A stretch of DNA of 64,000 bases, taken from the NCBI RefSeq assembly GCF_934476685.1, contig NZ_CAKSNX010000002.1, forward strand, positions 353,159 through 417,158, in the 5' to 3' direction. Positions 44,242-53,676 of this stretch are shown one piece after another (position 1 is the stretch's first letter; each line of letters opens with the position of its first letter). This DNA comes from an uncultured Ruminococcus sp. (lineage in GTDB: Bacteria; Bacillota; Clostridia; Oscillospirales; Ruminococcaceae). Made by a program: the position numbers and the translations under genes. The notes beneath the pieces were generated by a model that searched no databases, was not told where the DNA came from, and saw only the letters and a list, made by a program, of their open reading frames with translations.

Positions 44242-44763
44242 ATGAAGATATCTGTTAAAGAAATTGCACTAATGGCTGTGCTTACGGCAGTTTCTCTCAC
44301 TATATTTGTTATTGAAGCACAGTTTCCGCTTCCTGTTATGGCAGGGATAAAACTTGGTCTTTCCAATATAGTTACACTTTTAGCAATGCTTTTTATAGGC
44401 AGACGTGATGCAGGAATAATACTTGCTATGCGTATAGTATTGGCGACGGCTTTTTATGGTACTTTTGTAAGCTTTGTTTTTTCAGTAACAGGCGGTGTAT
44501 TTGCTTTCGCCGTAATGGCATTGACTGTAAACAGACTTGACAAGCATAAGATATGGGTAGTTTCGGTTTTAGGCGGAATTTTTCATAATATTGGTCAGCT
44601 GACCGCAGCTTGCTTTATTACTGGTCAGTCTGCTGTGTTTGGTATTGCTCCTTATCTGATAATAAGCGGAATAGTAACAGGTTTCTTTACAGGTATCTGT
44701 ACACAAAGATTATGGTTTTCGCCGTTGCGGAATGCTGCGGAGAAATTTGTTAAAAAAGTATAA
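44242..44763 (+). CDS. Gx transporter family membrane protein
   Basis: A 173-residue membrane protein with five or six helices, containing the family blocks FPLPVMAGIKLGLSNIVTLL and FHNIGQLTAA. The family resembles S-components of ECF transporters and was earlier labelled heptaprenyl diphosphate synthase component I. AGGAG precedes the ATG. It partners the NusG-domain-II gene upstream. If it is an S-component, the EcfA1A2T module at 51064-53663 could energise it; this is inference. Confidence 0.85.
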   Translation: MKISVKEIALMAVLTAVSLTIFVIEAQFPLPVMAGIKLGLSNIVTLLAMLFIGRRDAGIILAMRIVLATAFYGTFVSFVFSVTGGVFAFAVMALTVNRLDKHKIWVVSVLGGIFHNIGQLTAACFITGQSAVFGIAPYLIISGIVTGFFTGICTQRLWFSPLRNAAEKFVKKV

Positions 44764-44813
44764 TATACGTTTGATCTTCAACAAATAACATTGTGTTAAA
44801 ACAGGAATTCTAC

Positions 44814-44842
44814 TTGCATTTGTGCGAAATATGTGGTATAAT
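44814..44842 (+). promoter_or_regulatory. Promoter of the ruvC-ruvA-ruvB run
   Basis: TTGCAT (44814-44819) and TATAAT (44837-44842) with a 17-base spacer, about 60 bases before the ruvC start. No SOS-type (LexA) box of the Bacillus GAAC-N4-GTTC form is seen nearby. Confidence 0.72.
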
Positions 44843-44903
44843 TAATTGTTATTATGAGATGCTGTATCTAGTTGCGCATTGCATTTCGAGGAGGCTTTTG
44901 GTT

Positions 44904-45410
44904 TTGCGAATACTTGGAATTGATCCTGGCTATGCTATTGTCGGCTATGGAGTGCTAGATTTTTCCCACGGTAATTTTAATGTTGTCGATTTTGGGGCGA
45001 TCACTACCAAAGCCGGAATGAACTTTCAGTCAAGATTAAAAGCTATCTACCTTGATATGTGTGAGATAGTGGAAACTTACAAGCCTGATGAAATGGGCAT
45101 AGAAAAACTTTTTTTCAACACCAACGAAAAAACTGCTATTGATGTTGCTCAGGCAAGGGGAGTTACAATGCTGCCCGCAATAATGCATGGTATACCAATA
45201 TATGAATATACACCGCTTCAGGTAAAGTGTTCGATCGTTGGTTATGGAAGAGCAGAAAAAAAGCAGGTCCAGGAAATGACAAGAACAATGCTTGGACTTA
45301 AAAGCATAATAAAACCTGATGATACAGCGGACGCTGTCGCTATTGCTATTACTCATGGACTTTCTGTCAATACAAGAAAGATAATGGGCAAGACGGGCGG
45401 ACAGCTTTAA
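44904..45410 (+). CDS. ruvC: Crossover junction endodeoxyribonuclease RuvC
   Basis: Resolves Holliday junctions. The frame is open from 44793, but RuvC homology starts at LGIDPG; the TTG at 44904 with GAGGAGG nine bases ahead gives 168 residues, the usual length. Catalytic acids are visible in LGIDPGYAIVGYG, MGIEKLFF and DDTADAVAIAITH. First of ruvC-ruvA-ruvB, which is complete here; many Gram-positive cocci use RecU instead. Confidence 0.95.
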   Translation: MRILGIDPGYAIVGYGVLDFSHGNFNVVDFGAITTKAGMNFQSRLKAIYLDMCEIVETYKPDEMGIEKLFFNTNEKTAIDVAQARGVTMLPAIMHGIPIYEYTPLQVKCSIVGYGRAEKKQVQEMTRTMLGLKSIIKPDDTADAVAIAITHGLSVNTRKIMGKTGGQL

Positions 45411-45429
45411 ATCAGAAATAGGTGATATA

Positions 45430-46038
45430 ATGATATATTCAGTAAGAGGAAAGCTTATTCATACAGATAATGAGCTTGCTGTTGTTGAATGCGGCGGAGT
45501 AGGTTATGGCTGCCGTACAACATTTTATACATTACAGAAAATTGCAGGGCAGGAAGAGGTAATGCTCTATACTCATCTTGCTGTCAGGGAAGATGCTGCT
45601 GAACTGTTTGGTTTCAGTTCACAGGAAGAGCTTAAGTGTTTCAAAATGCTTATTACTGTTTCGGGAGTAGGTCCGAAAGCTGCAATATCTATTCTTTCAG
45701 CAAATACGCCGTCACAGTTTGCGCTTGCAGTTGCTACCGGGGATTCAAAAAGCCTGACTAAATGCAAAGGAATAGGTGCAAAAACTGCACAGCGTATTGT
45801 ACTTGAACTTAAAGATAAGGTAGCTAAGGATAATGCTATATCAGTACGAAACAGCGAAAGCATAACACCTGTTGCAGTGAGCGGAAGCAATGTCGATGAA
45901 GCTGTTACCGCACTTGTTGTTCTTGGTTATACAGAGGGAGAGGCTATGCAGGTCATATCCAAACTTGATCCTGAATTGTCAGTTGAAGAACTTATAAAGC
46001 AGTCGCTTCGTGGACTTGCAGGAAAAATGTTCAGATAA
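45430..46038 (+). CDS. ruvA: Holliday junction branch migration protein RuvA
   Basis: Tetrameric junction-binding protein, 202 residues. The N-terminal OB fold holds FYTLQKIAGQEEVMLYTHLAVREDA, then two helix-hairpin-helix motifs, VSGVGPKAAISIL and CKGIGAKTAQRIVLELKDK. The C-terminal RuvB-contact domain includes ALVVLGYTEGEA. AGGTGATATA precedes the ATG. Confidence 0.97.
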   Translation: MIYSVRGKLIHTDNELAVVECGGVGYGCRTTFYTLQKIAGQEEVMLYTHLAVREDAAELFGFSSQEELKCFKMLITVSGVGPKAAISILSANTPSQFALAVATGDSKSLTKCKGIGAKTAQRIVLELKDKVAKDNAISVRNSESITPVAVSGSNVDEAVTALVVLGYTEGEAMQVISKLDPELSVEELIKQSLRGLAGKMFR

Positions 46039-46090
46039 GACTATTAACATTTATGATATTTTATGAATATAACAAAGGAGAGGCTGTTAA

Positions 46091-47128
46091 ATGATTGAAA
46101 AGGGAGATTTTGAGTTTGAACGTGTAGTTACTCCCAAAGAAACTAATCAGGAAACTACCGACGATTTTGAAGTCAGCCTCAGACCGCAGACTCTCAGTGA
46201 GTATATAGGTCAGGATAAAGTCAAGGAGAATATGAAGATATATATTCAGGCAGCTAAAAACAGAGGCGACAGCCTTGACCATGTTTTGCTGTATGGACCT
46301 CCGGGACTTGGAAAAACAACACTTTCAAATATTATTGCTCATGAAATGGGCGTAAATTTAAGGACTACATCAGGTCCTGCTATTGAAAAACCGGGTGATC
46401 TGGCTGCACTGCTTACAAATCTTGAAAAGGGAGATGTGCTTTTTATTGATGAGATACACCGTCTTTCAAGACAGGTAGAAGAGGTTTTATATCCTGCGCT
46501 TGAAGATTTTGCACTGGATATTATTATGGGCAAAGGCCCTGCCGCAAGATCTATAAGAATAGAACTTAATAAATTTACTCTTATAGGTGCAACAACACGT
46601 TCAGGTCAGCTTTCATCACCTTTGAGAGATCGTTTTGGTATCATTCAGCACCTTGAACTGTATACTGTGGAACAGCTGGCAGATATTGTTAAGCGTTCTG
46701 CCGTTCTGCTTGGAGTACCTTGTGACAGGAGCGGTGCAGAGGAGATAGCAAGCCGTTCAAGAGGAACTCCGAGAATTGCTAATAGATATCTTAAACGTGT
46801 GCGTGACTTTGCGGATATAGAGGGAAATGGAAGAATAACTAAGGATATAGCTAAGCTTGCTCTTATTCGCATGGAAGTAGATAATCTTGGACTTGATACG
46901 CTGGATAAGCGTTATCTTACAATGATAATCAAGGGTTATAACGGCGGACCTGTCGGTTTGGCTACGCTTGCTGCAGCTATTGGTGAAGAGGCTATAACTC
47001 TTGAAAATGAGTGCGAACCGTATCTTATGCAACTGGGCTTTATTTCAAAAACTCCACGAGGAAGATGTGCAACTCAGCTTGCCTACGATCATCTTGGATT
47101 TTTAAAGGACGGACAAACGCATCTTTAG
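46091..47128 (+). CDS. ruvB: Holliday junction branch migration helicase RuvB
   Basis: AAA+ motor driving branch migration with RuvA. The 345 residues show [19 protein letters not shown], Walker [12 protein letters not shown], Walker [10 protein letters not shown], sensor 1 GATTRSG, the Arg finger region LRDRFG and the winged-helix end [23 protein letters not shown] precedes the ATG. Confidence 0.98.
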   Translation: MIEKGDFEFERVVTPKETNQETTDDFEVSLRPQTLSEYIGQDKVKENMKIYIQAAKNRGDSLDHVLLYGPPGLGKTTLSNIIAHEMGVNLRTTSGPAIEKPGDLAALLTNLEKGDVLFIDEIHRLSRQVEEVLYPALEDFALDIIMGKGPAARSIRIELNKFTLIGATTRSGQLSSPLRDRFGIIQHLELYTVEQLADIVKRSAVLLGVPCDRSGAEEIASRSRGTPRIANRYLKRVRDFADIEGNGRITKDIAKLALIRMEVDNLGLDTLDKRYLTMIIKGYNGGPVGLATLAAAIGEEAITLENECEPYLMQLGFISKTPRGRCATQLAYDHLGFLKDGQTHL

Positions 47129-47176
47129 ATCTCAATGCTATAATTTATATAAATTGCTAGAAGGAGAATTACGATA

Positions 47177-48526
47177 ATGGGTAGATTATTCGGTACTGAC
47201 GGAGCGAGAGGGGTAGCAATTACAGAGCTTACCTGCGAACTCGCTATGAAAATCGGCAGAGCTGCCGCATTGGTTTTAACAAAGGAAACAAAGCATAAAG
47301 CTAAGATAATTATAGGAAAAGATACGAGAATATCCGGTGATATCCTTGAATCAGCACTTATTGCAGGTATTTGTTCAGTTGGCGCAGACGCACATATTCT
47401 TGGCGTAGTTCCTACTCCTGCGGTAGCAATGCTGGTAAAAAAATATGAGGCTGACGCAGGCGTTATGATATCCGCTTCACATAATTCAGTTGAGTTTAAC
47501 GGAATAAAGCTGTTTTCAGGCAGCGGTTTCAAGCTTTCAGATGAGATCGAAAACGAGATCGAAGAACTTATTCTCGACAGACCTGAAGAAATGGATAAGG
47601 CTCTATGTGAAGGTTCTGAAGTCGGAAGAATTTATTATGAGAAAGATGCCGTATGGGATTACATCAGATACATAATGAAAACAGTAGACGCTGATTTTAA
47701 GGGAATTAAAGTATGTATAGATTGCGCTAACGGCTCTTCAAGCGTATGCGCTCAGAAGATTTTTGAAGGACTTGGCGCAAAATGCATTATGATACATGAT
47801 AAGCCTGACGGAACGAATATCAACGAAAACTGCGGTTCAACGCATATGGAAAGCTTGAAAAAAGCTGTTGTTGAGAACAAGTGCAATGTTGGTCTTGCCT
47901 TTGACGGCGACGCTGACAGATGTCTTGCGGTAGATGAAAATGGTGAGCTTATTGACGGTGATAAGCTTCTTGCGATATTCTCCGATTTTATGAAAAATGA
48001 GGGTACTCTTGCAAGCAACACCTGCGTTGTAACAGTAATGACTAATCTTGGATTTTTCAAGTTCGCTAAGGCAAATGGTATCGTTGCAACAACTACTAAG
48101 GTAGGCGACAGATATGTTCTTGAAGAGATGCAGAAAGGCGGATATAATATCGGCGGTGAGCAGTCAGGTCATATTATTCTCCTTGACCATGCCAATACAG
48201 GTGATGGAGAACTAACGGGAACAAAGCTGCTTTCAATAATGACTAAGACAGGTAAAAAAGCAAGCGAGCTTGCTTCATGTATGGAATGTTATCCGCAGAT
48301 ACTTGTAAATGTAAAAATAACTCCTGATAAAAAGGGTATGTGGGATAAGTGCAAAAAAGTAACCGATGCTATAAAGATGTATGAAGAAAAGCTTGGTGAC
48401 GAAGGCAGGATACTTGTTCGTGAATCGGGTACAGAACCGCTTGTGCGAGTAATGATAGAGGGTAAAAGAACAGGTATAATCACAGAGTATGCTTATAAGA
48501 TAGCTGAACTTGTAGAGAAAATGTGA
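47177..48526 (+). CDS. glmM: Phosphoglucosamine mutase
   Basis: Converts glucosamine-6-phosphate to the 1-phosphate, the step after GlmS. The 449 residues show the N-terminal LFGTDGARG, the phosphoserine loop ISASHNSVEFNGIK, the metal loop FDGDADRCL, GGEQSGHII, and RESGTEPLVRVM for phosphate binding. AGAAGGAG precedes the ATG. Confidence 0.97.
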   Translation: MGRLFGTDGARGVAITELTCELAMKIGRAAALVLTKETKHKAKIIIGKDTRISGDILESALIAGICSVGADAHILGVVPTPAVAMLVKKYEADAGVMISASHNSVEFNGIKLFSGSGFKLSDEIENEIEELILDRPEEMDKALCEGSEVGRIYYEKDAVWDYIRYIMKTVDADFKGIKVCIDCANGSSSVCAQKIFEGLGAKCIMIHDKPDGTNINENCGSTHMESLKKAVVENKCNVGLAFDGDADRCLAVDENGELIDGDKLLAIFSDFMKNEGTLASNTCVVTVMTNLGFFKFAKANGIVATTTKVGDRYVLEEMQKGGYNIGGEQSGHIILLDHANTGDGELTGTKLLSIMTKTGKKASELASCMECYPQILVNVKITPDKKGMWDKCKKVTDAIKMYEEKLGDEGRILVRESGTEPLVRVMIEGKRTGIITEYAYKIAELVEKM

Positions 48527-48555
48527 GCTGTACGTCAAAATCAGAGGTAATTAAT

Positions 48556-49248
48556 TTGAAGATCTGTGTAGTAAATGGTCAGAATCATAAAGGTTCGACA
48601 TACCATATAGGTAAAATGCTTGCTGATAAGCTTGGCGGTGAGGTAAAAGAATTTTTTCTTCCAAAGGATTTTGGTGAGTTCTGCTGCGGCTGTACAAACT
48701 GCTTCCTAAAGGGTGAGGATAAATGTCCGCATTATGACAAATTAAAACCTTTGACAAATGCTGTTGATGAGGCAGATGTTATTATTCTCACGTCTCCTGT
48801 CTATGTTTATCATTGCACAGGTTCGATGAAAGCATGGCTGGATCATTACGGCTGGCGGTGGATAGTACACCGTCCTGAAGAAAAAATGTTTTCAAAGAAA
48901 GCCGTAGTTATTTCAACAGCAGCAGGTGCAGGAATGAGATCTACTAATAAAGATATGGCTGACAGCTTGTCGTTCTGGGGAATCCCTGCAATATATAATA
49001 TCGGATTCGGTATTCATGCAGTAAACTGGCAGGGCGTATCTGAGAAGATGCGGGCAAAAATAGAACGAAAAACAGATAGGATAGCTTCTAAGATAAAAAG
49101 TTCAGATTTCAAACCTAAGGTAAGCCTTAAAGGCTGGCTGTACTTTACTGTTTTTCATTTTGCTAATAAAAAAGGTTGGAATCCTGCTGATAGTGAATAT
49201 TGGAAAGCAAAAGGCTGGACAGAGAATAAAAGGCCTTGGAAAAAGTAG
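48556..49248 (+). CDS. NAD(P)H-dependent flavodoxin-fold oxidoreductase
   Basis: About 230 residues. The flavodoxin-like N-terminus shows VNGQNHKGSTYHIGKML (phosphate loop for FMN), then CCGCTNCFLKGEDKCPHYD, a four-to-five Cys cluster typical of iron-sulfur flavoproteins or NADPH-dependent FMN reductases, and LTSPVYVYHCTGSMKAWLDH. The TTG at 48556 with AGAGGT seven bases ahead is preferred over the open frame start at 48523. Substrate unknown. Confidence 0.85.
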   Translation: MKICVVNGQNHKGSTYHIGKMLADKLGGEVKEFFLPKDFGEFCCGCTNCFLKGEDKCPHYDKLKPLTNAVDEADVIILTSPVYVYHCTGSMKAWLDHYGWRWIVHRPEEKMFSKKAVVISTAAGAGMRSTNKDMADSLSFWGIPAIYNIGFGIHAVNWQGVSEKMRAKIERKTDRIASKIKSSDFKPKVSLKGWLYFTVFHFANKKGWNPADSEYWKAKGWTENKRPWKK

Positions 49249-49296
49249 TATTTAAGCAATCTAGACAATAAAAAATATTAATTAAGGACTAAAATC

Positions 49297-50160
49297 ATGA
49301 GAGTTGCAGAAAACTGGAAAGACTATAAAATAATAGATACATCCAGCGGTGATAAGCTGGAAAGCTGGGGCGGCAAGATACTTGTAAGACCTGACCCGCA
49401 GATAATCTGGAAATCTCCAAAGCGTTCTGATATGTGGGGAAAGGCTGACGGAGTGTATCATCGTTCCTCAAAAGGCGGCGGAGAGTGGGAGTATAGAAAA
49501 AGACTTCCCGAAAGCTGGAATATAGGATATGGTGATCTGAAATTTATTATCAGACCAACAGGATTTAAGCACACTGGTCTGTTCCCTGAACAGGCTGTCA
49601 ACTGGGACTTTATGGCTGATAAGATCAGAAATGCGGGACGTGAGATAAAGGTTCTCAATCTCTTCGCATATACGGGTGGAGCTACTCTTGCCTGTGCTGA
49701 GGCTGGGGCAAGTGTTTCACACGTTGATGCATCAAAAGGCATGGTGCAATGGGCGAGGGAAAACGCAGCTGCATCGGGACTTTCCGATAAGCCTATACGC
49801 TGGCTTGTAGATGATTGTGAAAAGTTCGTAAGACGTGAGATAAAGCGTGGAAAAACTTATGATGCAATAGTTATGGATCCACCGAGTTATGGACGTGGTC
49901 CGGGCGGAGAGGTCTGGAAGCTTGAGGACTGTGTTTATGACCTTGTTAAGACCTGTGCCGGTGTACTTAGTGATGATCCGCTGTTTTTCTTGCTTAACAG
50001 CTATACAACAGGACTTTCGCCATCTGTAATGGCATATATACTCAATGATGTTCTTGGAACACGTTTTGGCGGAAAGGTAACAGCTGATGAGATAGGACTG
50101 CCTGTCGAGGCTACCGGCGGAGTATTGCCTTGCGGTTCGACTGCAATATGGCAGAAGTAA
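49297..50160 (+). CDS. Class I SAM-dependent methyltransferase, RlmI/RlmK-like
   Basis: A 287-residue enzyme. SAM site NLFAYTGGATLACAEAGA with HVDASKGMVQWARENA, and catalytic-type motif DAIVMDPPSYGRGPGGE. The family includes rRNA cytosine and guanine methyltransferases, but this protein lacks an N-terminal PUA domain, so it is a shorter clostridial type. AAGGACTAAAATC precedes the ATG. The NUDIX gene follows six bases after its stop. Confidence 0.88.
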   Translation: MRVAENWKDYKIIDTSSGDKLESWGGKILVRPDPQIIWKSPKRSDMWGKADGVYHRSSKGGGEWEYRKRLPESWNIGYGDLKFIIRPTGFKHTGLFPEQAVNWDFMADKIRNAGREIKVLNLFAYTGGATLACAEAGASVSHVDASKGMVQWARENAAASGLSDKPIRWLVDDCEKFVRREIKRGKTYDAIVMDPPSYGRGPGGEVWKLEDCVYDLVKTCAGVLSDDPLFFLLNSYTTGLSPSVMAYILNDVLGTRFGGKVTADEIGLPVEATGGVLPCGSTAIWQK

Positions 50161-50166
50161 TAAACT

Positions 50167-50799
50167 ATGCGTGATGATGTATTTCTTAACGAGCCGTGGC
50201 TGAAATGGGCAATAGAGATACAAAGTATTGCTCAGAATGGACTGACATATTGCAAAGATATTTTTGATAAAGAACGCTATGAACGACTTAGGGAAATATC
50301 TGCTGAAATGATCAGTACAAAAACAGAGATACCCAAAGACAAGGTGAAAGTGCTTTTCTGCAATGAAAAAGGATATCAGACACCTAAAATCGATACCCGT
50401 GCAGTTATTTTTAAAGATTATAAGATATTGCTTGTTCGGGAAAACAACGGCAAATGGTCTTTGCCTGGAGGTTGGTGTGATGTTCTCGAATCGATAGGTT
50501 CTAATACAGTAAAAGAAGTTCGGGAAGAAGCAGGAATAGATGCTGAGCCTGTTAGTATAATTGCAGTGCAGGACAGAAACAAACATAATACACCGCCGTA
50601 TGCATATGGCGTCTGCAAAATTTTTGTTTTATGCAATGCTGTTGGCGGAGCTTTTAAACAAAATTCTGAAACAACAGAGGCGAGATATTTCCCGATAGAC
50701 AATATTCCTGAACTTGCACAGGAAAAGTGTAATATTGAGCAGATTCAGATGTGCTTTGAAGCAAGTAAAAGTGATAATTGGAAAACGATGTTTGATTAG
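50167..50799 (+). CDS. NUDIX hydrolase with N-terminal helical domain
   Basis: A 210-residue protein. Residues 1-60 form the helical Nudix-N domain (LKWAIEIQSIAQNGLTYCKD, DKERYERLREISAEM) seen in Firmicute ADP-ribose or CDP-choline pyrophosphatases. The Nudix box starts GGWCDVLESIGSNTV and ends KEVREEAGI; Lys stands where the consensus has Arg, while the metal-binding Glu residues are kept. The start has only a weak ribosome site, so it is probably coupled to the upstream methyltransferase gene. Confidence 0.9.
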   Translation: MRDDVFLNEPWLKWAIEIQSIAQNGLTYCKDIFDKERYERLREISAEMISTKTEIPKDKVKVLFCNEKGYQTPKIDTRAVIFKDYKILLVRENNGKWSLPGGWCDVLESIGSNTVKEVREEAGIDAEPVSIIAVQDRNKHNTPPYAYGVCKIFVLCNAVGGAFKQNSETTEARYFPIDNIPELAQEKCNIEQIQMCFEASKSDNWKTMFD

Positions 50800-50896
50800 C
50801 GGACTCGATATTTAATGTATGTCACTTATGAAATAAAAATATCTGATGTTTAAATTAACTTTATAAATATGTAGTATATAATGGGAGGCAGCAAAA

Positions 50897-51064
50897 ATGG
50901 GAATTGATTTTAAAGATATCAAGAAGAAACTGGAGCAGGCAGAGGATAAAATACCTGATGATGTAAAGAAAAAGGCTAAGGACCTTGCTACGAAAGAGAA
51001 TATTGAAAAGGTAAAGGACAAGCTTGAAGATATATTTGATAAAGATAAAAAGGATAAAAAATAA
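50897..51064 (+). CDS. Small lysine-rich hypothetical protein (55 residues)
   Basis: An ORF with ATG at 50897 after ATGGGAGG, ending TAA at 51064 where it overlaps the ecfA1 ATG by one base (TAATG). The product begins [17 protein letters not shown] and is almost wholly charged: many Lys with Asp/Glu and the [10 protein letters not shown] segment, predicted helical. No family is recognised. Coupling to ecfA1 and a good ribosome site support real translation. It could be a small partner of the ECF module or an unrelated structural peptide. Confidence 0.7.
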   Translation: MGIDFKDIKKKLEQAEDKIPDDVKKKAKDLATKENIEKVKDKLEDIFDKDKKDKK

Positions 51065-51912
51065 TGGATAATTTTATCGAGATAAAGGATCTGCATTTTT
51101 CATATGTCAATGAAATTGAAGAACCGCCTGTAAAGACGGAGGTCCTTAAAGGTGTAACGCTGAACATAAAAAAAGGTGAGTTTGTGGCAGTCCTCGGTCA
51201 TAACGGTTCGGGAAAATCCACACTGGCAAAATGTATAAATGCAATAAATCTTCCTGAGTCGGGAGCAGTATATGTTGACGGCATGGATACAATAGATGAA
51301 GAAAATCTTCTGCCTATAAGACAGAGAGTGGGTATGGTTTTTCAGAATCCTGATAATCAGATAGTTGCGACTATCGTTGAGGAGGACGTTGCTTTTGCTC
51401 TTGAAAATATGGGGATAGAGCCTGCTGAGATAAGGCAGAGAGTTGATGAGGCATTAAAGACTGTCGGTATGTATGAATACAGAATGCACGCACCTCATAA
51501 GCTTTCCGGCGGACAAAAGCAGCGTGTTGCTATTGCAGGAATAATTGCAATGCGTCCTGATTGTATTTTGTTGGATGAACCAACAGCTATGCTTGATCCT
51601 CACGGCAGAGAAGAGGTAATGAAAACTATAAAAGCACTCAATAAGCAGGGTGTAACGATCGTACTTATCACTCATTATATGGAAGAGGCTGCACAGGCTG
51701 AGCGAGTAGTAGTTATTGACGGCGGAGAGGTCATAATGGATAATGTTCCTAAAAAGATCTTTTCACAGGTAGAAACCATGAAAAATCTAGGACTTGATGT
51801 TCCTCAGGTAACGGAACTTGCATGGGAGCTGAAGAAAGCAGGCTGTGATATATCTACTGAAATAATTACAGAAGACGAGTGTGTGGAAAAGCTTTATGAA
51901 ATGCTAAAGTAA
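51064..51912 (+). CDS. ecfA1: Energy-coupling factor transporter ATPase EcfA1
   Basis: One of two ATPases powering vitamin and micronutrient uptake. The 282 residues show Walker [11 protein letters not shown]-loop [10 protein letters not shown], signature [13 protein letters not shown], Walker [14 protein letters not shown] and switch His ITHYMEE. Start is shared with the end of the 55-residue ORF. Directly followed by ecfA2 and ecfT. Confidence 0.96.
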   Translation: MDNFIEIKDLHFSYVNEIEEPPVKTEVLKGVTLNIKKGEFVAVLGHNGSGKSTLAKCINAINLPESGAVYVDGMDTIDEENLLPIRQRVGMVFQNPDNQIVATIVEEDVAFALENMGIEPAEIRQRVDEALKTVGMYEYRMHAPHKLSGGQKQRVAIAGIIAMRPDCILLDEPTAMLDPHGREEVMKTIKALNKQGVTIVLITHYMEEAAQAERVVVIDGGEVIMDNVPKKIFSQVETMKNLGLDVPQVTELAWELKKAGCDISTEIITEDECVEKLYEMLK

Positions 51913-51932
51913 AATGAGTTGAGGTAACAACA

Positions 51933-52784
51933 ATGGCAGTAATTAAAACAGAGAATTTGTCATATGTCTACGGTGAGGGTACTCCATTCAGAAAAGTTGC
52001 AGTAGACAATGTTAATATAGAAATAGAACAAGGCGAAATGGTCGGTATTATCGGTCATACAGGTTCGGGAAAGTCTACGCTCATACAGCATTTTAACGGA
52101 CTTCTGAAACCGACAAGCGGAGCGGTCTATATAGATGGTGAAAAGCTGTGGGACGATAAATCAAAGCTAAGACCTGTCAGATTTAAAGTCGGACTTGTTT
52201 TCCAGTATCCTGAGTATCAGCTTTTTGAAGAAAATTGCTATAAGGATATAGCTTTCGGTCCTAAAAATATGGGACTTTCAGATCAGGAGATCGACAGACG
52301 TGTAAAGAAAACCGCTAAAATGGTAGGACTTTCGCCTGAGATACTTGATAAGTCACCGTTTGAGCTTTCGGGAGGTCAGAAACGCCGTGTTGCTATTGCA
52401 GGCGTTATGGCAATGGAACCAAAGGTCCTTATACTTGATGAGCCTGCATCAGGACTTGATCCAAAGGGAAGGGAACAGATACTTGGTCTGATAAGAGAGT
52501 ATCATCAGCAGACTAAGAACACAGTATTGCTGGTTTCTCACTCAATGGAGGATATAGCAAAAAACGTTTCCAAAATACTTGTTATGAATGAATCAAAGCT
52601 TTTCTGCTATGACGATACTGTAAAGGTATTTCATCGTGCAGATGAACTTACAGCTATGGGACTTGCAGTGCCGCAGATAACAAGAGTTATAAACAGACTT
52701 AAATCTATGGGAATAGATATTAAAGATGACGTTTATACAGTTGGATATGCAAAGAAAATACTGCTGGATATGCTCGGCAGATAA
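51933..52784 (+). CDS. ecfA2: Energy-coupling factor transporter ATPase EcfA2
   Basis: Second ATPase of the module, 283 residues: Walker A GHTGSGKSTL, Q-loop VFQYPEYQLFEE, signature LSGGQKRRVAIAG, Walker B VLILDEPASGLDP and switch VSHSMED. The Q-loop variant FQYPEYQLF is typical of EcfA2. TGAGGTAACAACA precedes the ATG. About 75 non-coding bases separate it from ecfT. Confidence 0.96.
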   Translation: MAVIKTENLSYVYGEGTPFRKVAVDNVNIEIEQGEMVGIIGHTGSGKSTLIQHFNGLLKPTSGAVYIDGEKLWDDKSKLRPVRFKVGLVFQYPEYQLFEENCYKDIAFGPKNMGLSDQEIDRRVKKTAKMVGLSPEILDKSPFELSGGQKRRVAIAGVMAMEPKVLILDEPASGLDPKGREQILGLIREYHQQTKNTVLLVSHSMEDIAKNVSKILVMNESKLFCYDDTVKVFHRADELTAMGLAVPQITRVINRLKSMGIDIKDDVYTVGYAKKILLDMLGR

Positions 52785-52859
52785 AAGTAGTAAGACCCTT
52801 GACCGTACTTATGGCAGGGAGTAAGTAAAATGAACATATAGATTTTGGAGGAATATACC

Positions 52860-53663
52860 TTGATAAAGGATATTACTATTGGACAGTATTTTCCGGGCAG
52901 CTCGGTAATACACAGAATGGACGCACGAGTAAAAATATTGCTTACAGCGGTGTTTATAGTTATGCTTTTTATGGCTGACCATCTTGCCGGACTTGGCGTC
53001 GGAATAATATTTACGGTATTGATCTTTCTGATATCAAAGATACCGGGAAAAATGATGCTCAAAAGCTTGAAGCCTATTGTGCCTATTATAATTTTCACAG
53101 CAATACTCAATCTGTTTTTTATCAGAACAGGTGATCCATATTTTGCGTGGAAATTTATAAAAATAACTGATGACGGTGTAAATACAGCTGTGTTTATGGT
53201 AGTCAGAATACTTTGCCTTATTGCAGGAACATCACTTCTGACATATACTACGTCACCGATAGATCTTACTGACGCAATAGAAAGACTGCTGTCGCCTTTG
53301 AAAAAGATAAAAGTACCTGTTCATGAACTTGCAATGATGATGACCATTGCTTTGAGATTCATTCCTACGCTTATTGAGGAAACGGATAAAATAATGTCTG
53401 CTCAGAAAGCAAGAGGTGCGAATATGGAAGACGGTTCTCTTATTCAGAAAGCGAAAGCACTTATACCTGTTTTGATACCGCTCTTTGTTGCATCATTCAG
53501 ACACGCAGAAGAACTTGCTCTTGCTATGGAATGCCGTTGCTATCACGGTGGAGAAGGCAGAACAAGAATGAAACAGCTGAAAATGAGTATAGTTGATCTA
53601 TGGGGCGGTTTATTCTGTATAGTATTCCTTGCAGCGGTCATAGTAATAAATATAATTTTATAA
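52860..53663 (+). CDS. ecfT: Energy-coupling factor transporter transmembrane protein EcfT
   Basis: Membrane scaffold joining the ATPases to substrate-binding S-components. About 267 residues with DITIGQYFPGSSVIHRMDARVK at the start, several TM helices, and the two coupling helices with Ala-Arg-Gly-type motifs (SAQKARGANMEDGS and the AMECRCYHGG region). TTG 52860 is the start, eight bases after TTGGAGG; the TTG at 52845 overlaps that site. No S-component is adjacent, so this is a shared (group II) module. Confidence 0.94.
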   Translation: MIKDITIGQYFPGSSVIHRMDARVKILLTAVFIVMLFMADHLAGLGVGIIFTVLIFLISKIPGKMMLKSLKPIVPIIIFTAILNLFFIRTGDPYFAWKFIKITDDGVNTAVFMVVRILCLIAGTSLLTYTTSPIDLTDAIERLLSPLKKIKVPVHELAMMMTIALRFIPTLIEETDKIMSAQKARGANMEDGSLIQKAKALIPVLIPLFVASFRHAEELALAMECRCYHGGEGRTRMKQLKMSIVDLWGGLFCIVFLAAVIVINIIL

Positions 53664-53676
53664 GGAGAGTCTGGTA

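Noticed and set aside
44793..44903. N-terminal extension of RuvC from the upstream ATG
   Set aside because: It contains the predicted promoter -10 box and lacks homology; the TTG at 44904 has an ideal ribosome site.
49732..50586. Minus-strand open frame (284 codons) opposite the methyltransferase and NUDIX genes
   Set aside because: Antisense to genes with intact motifs; composition (Ile, Tyr, Cys rich) is typical of a shadow frame.
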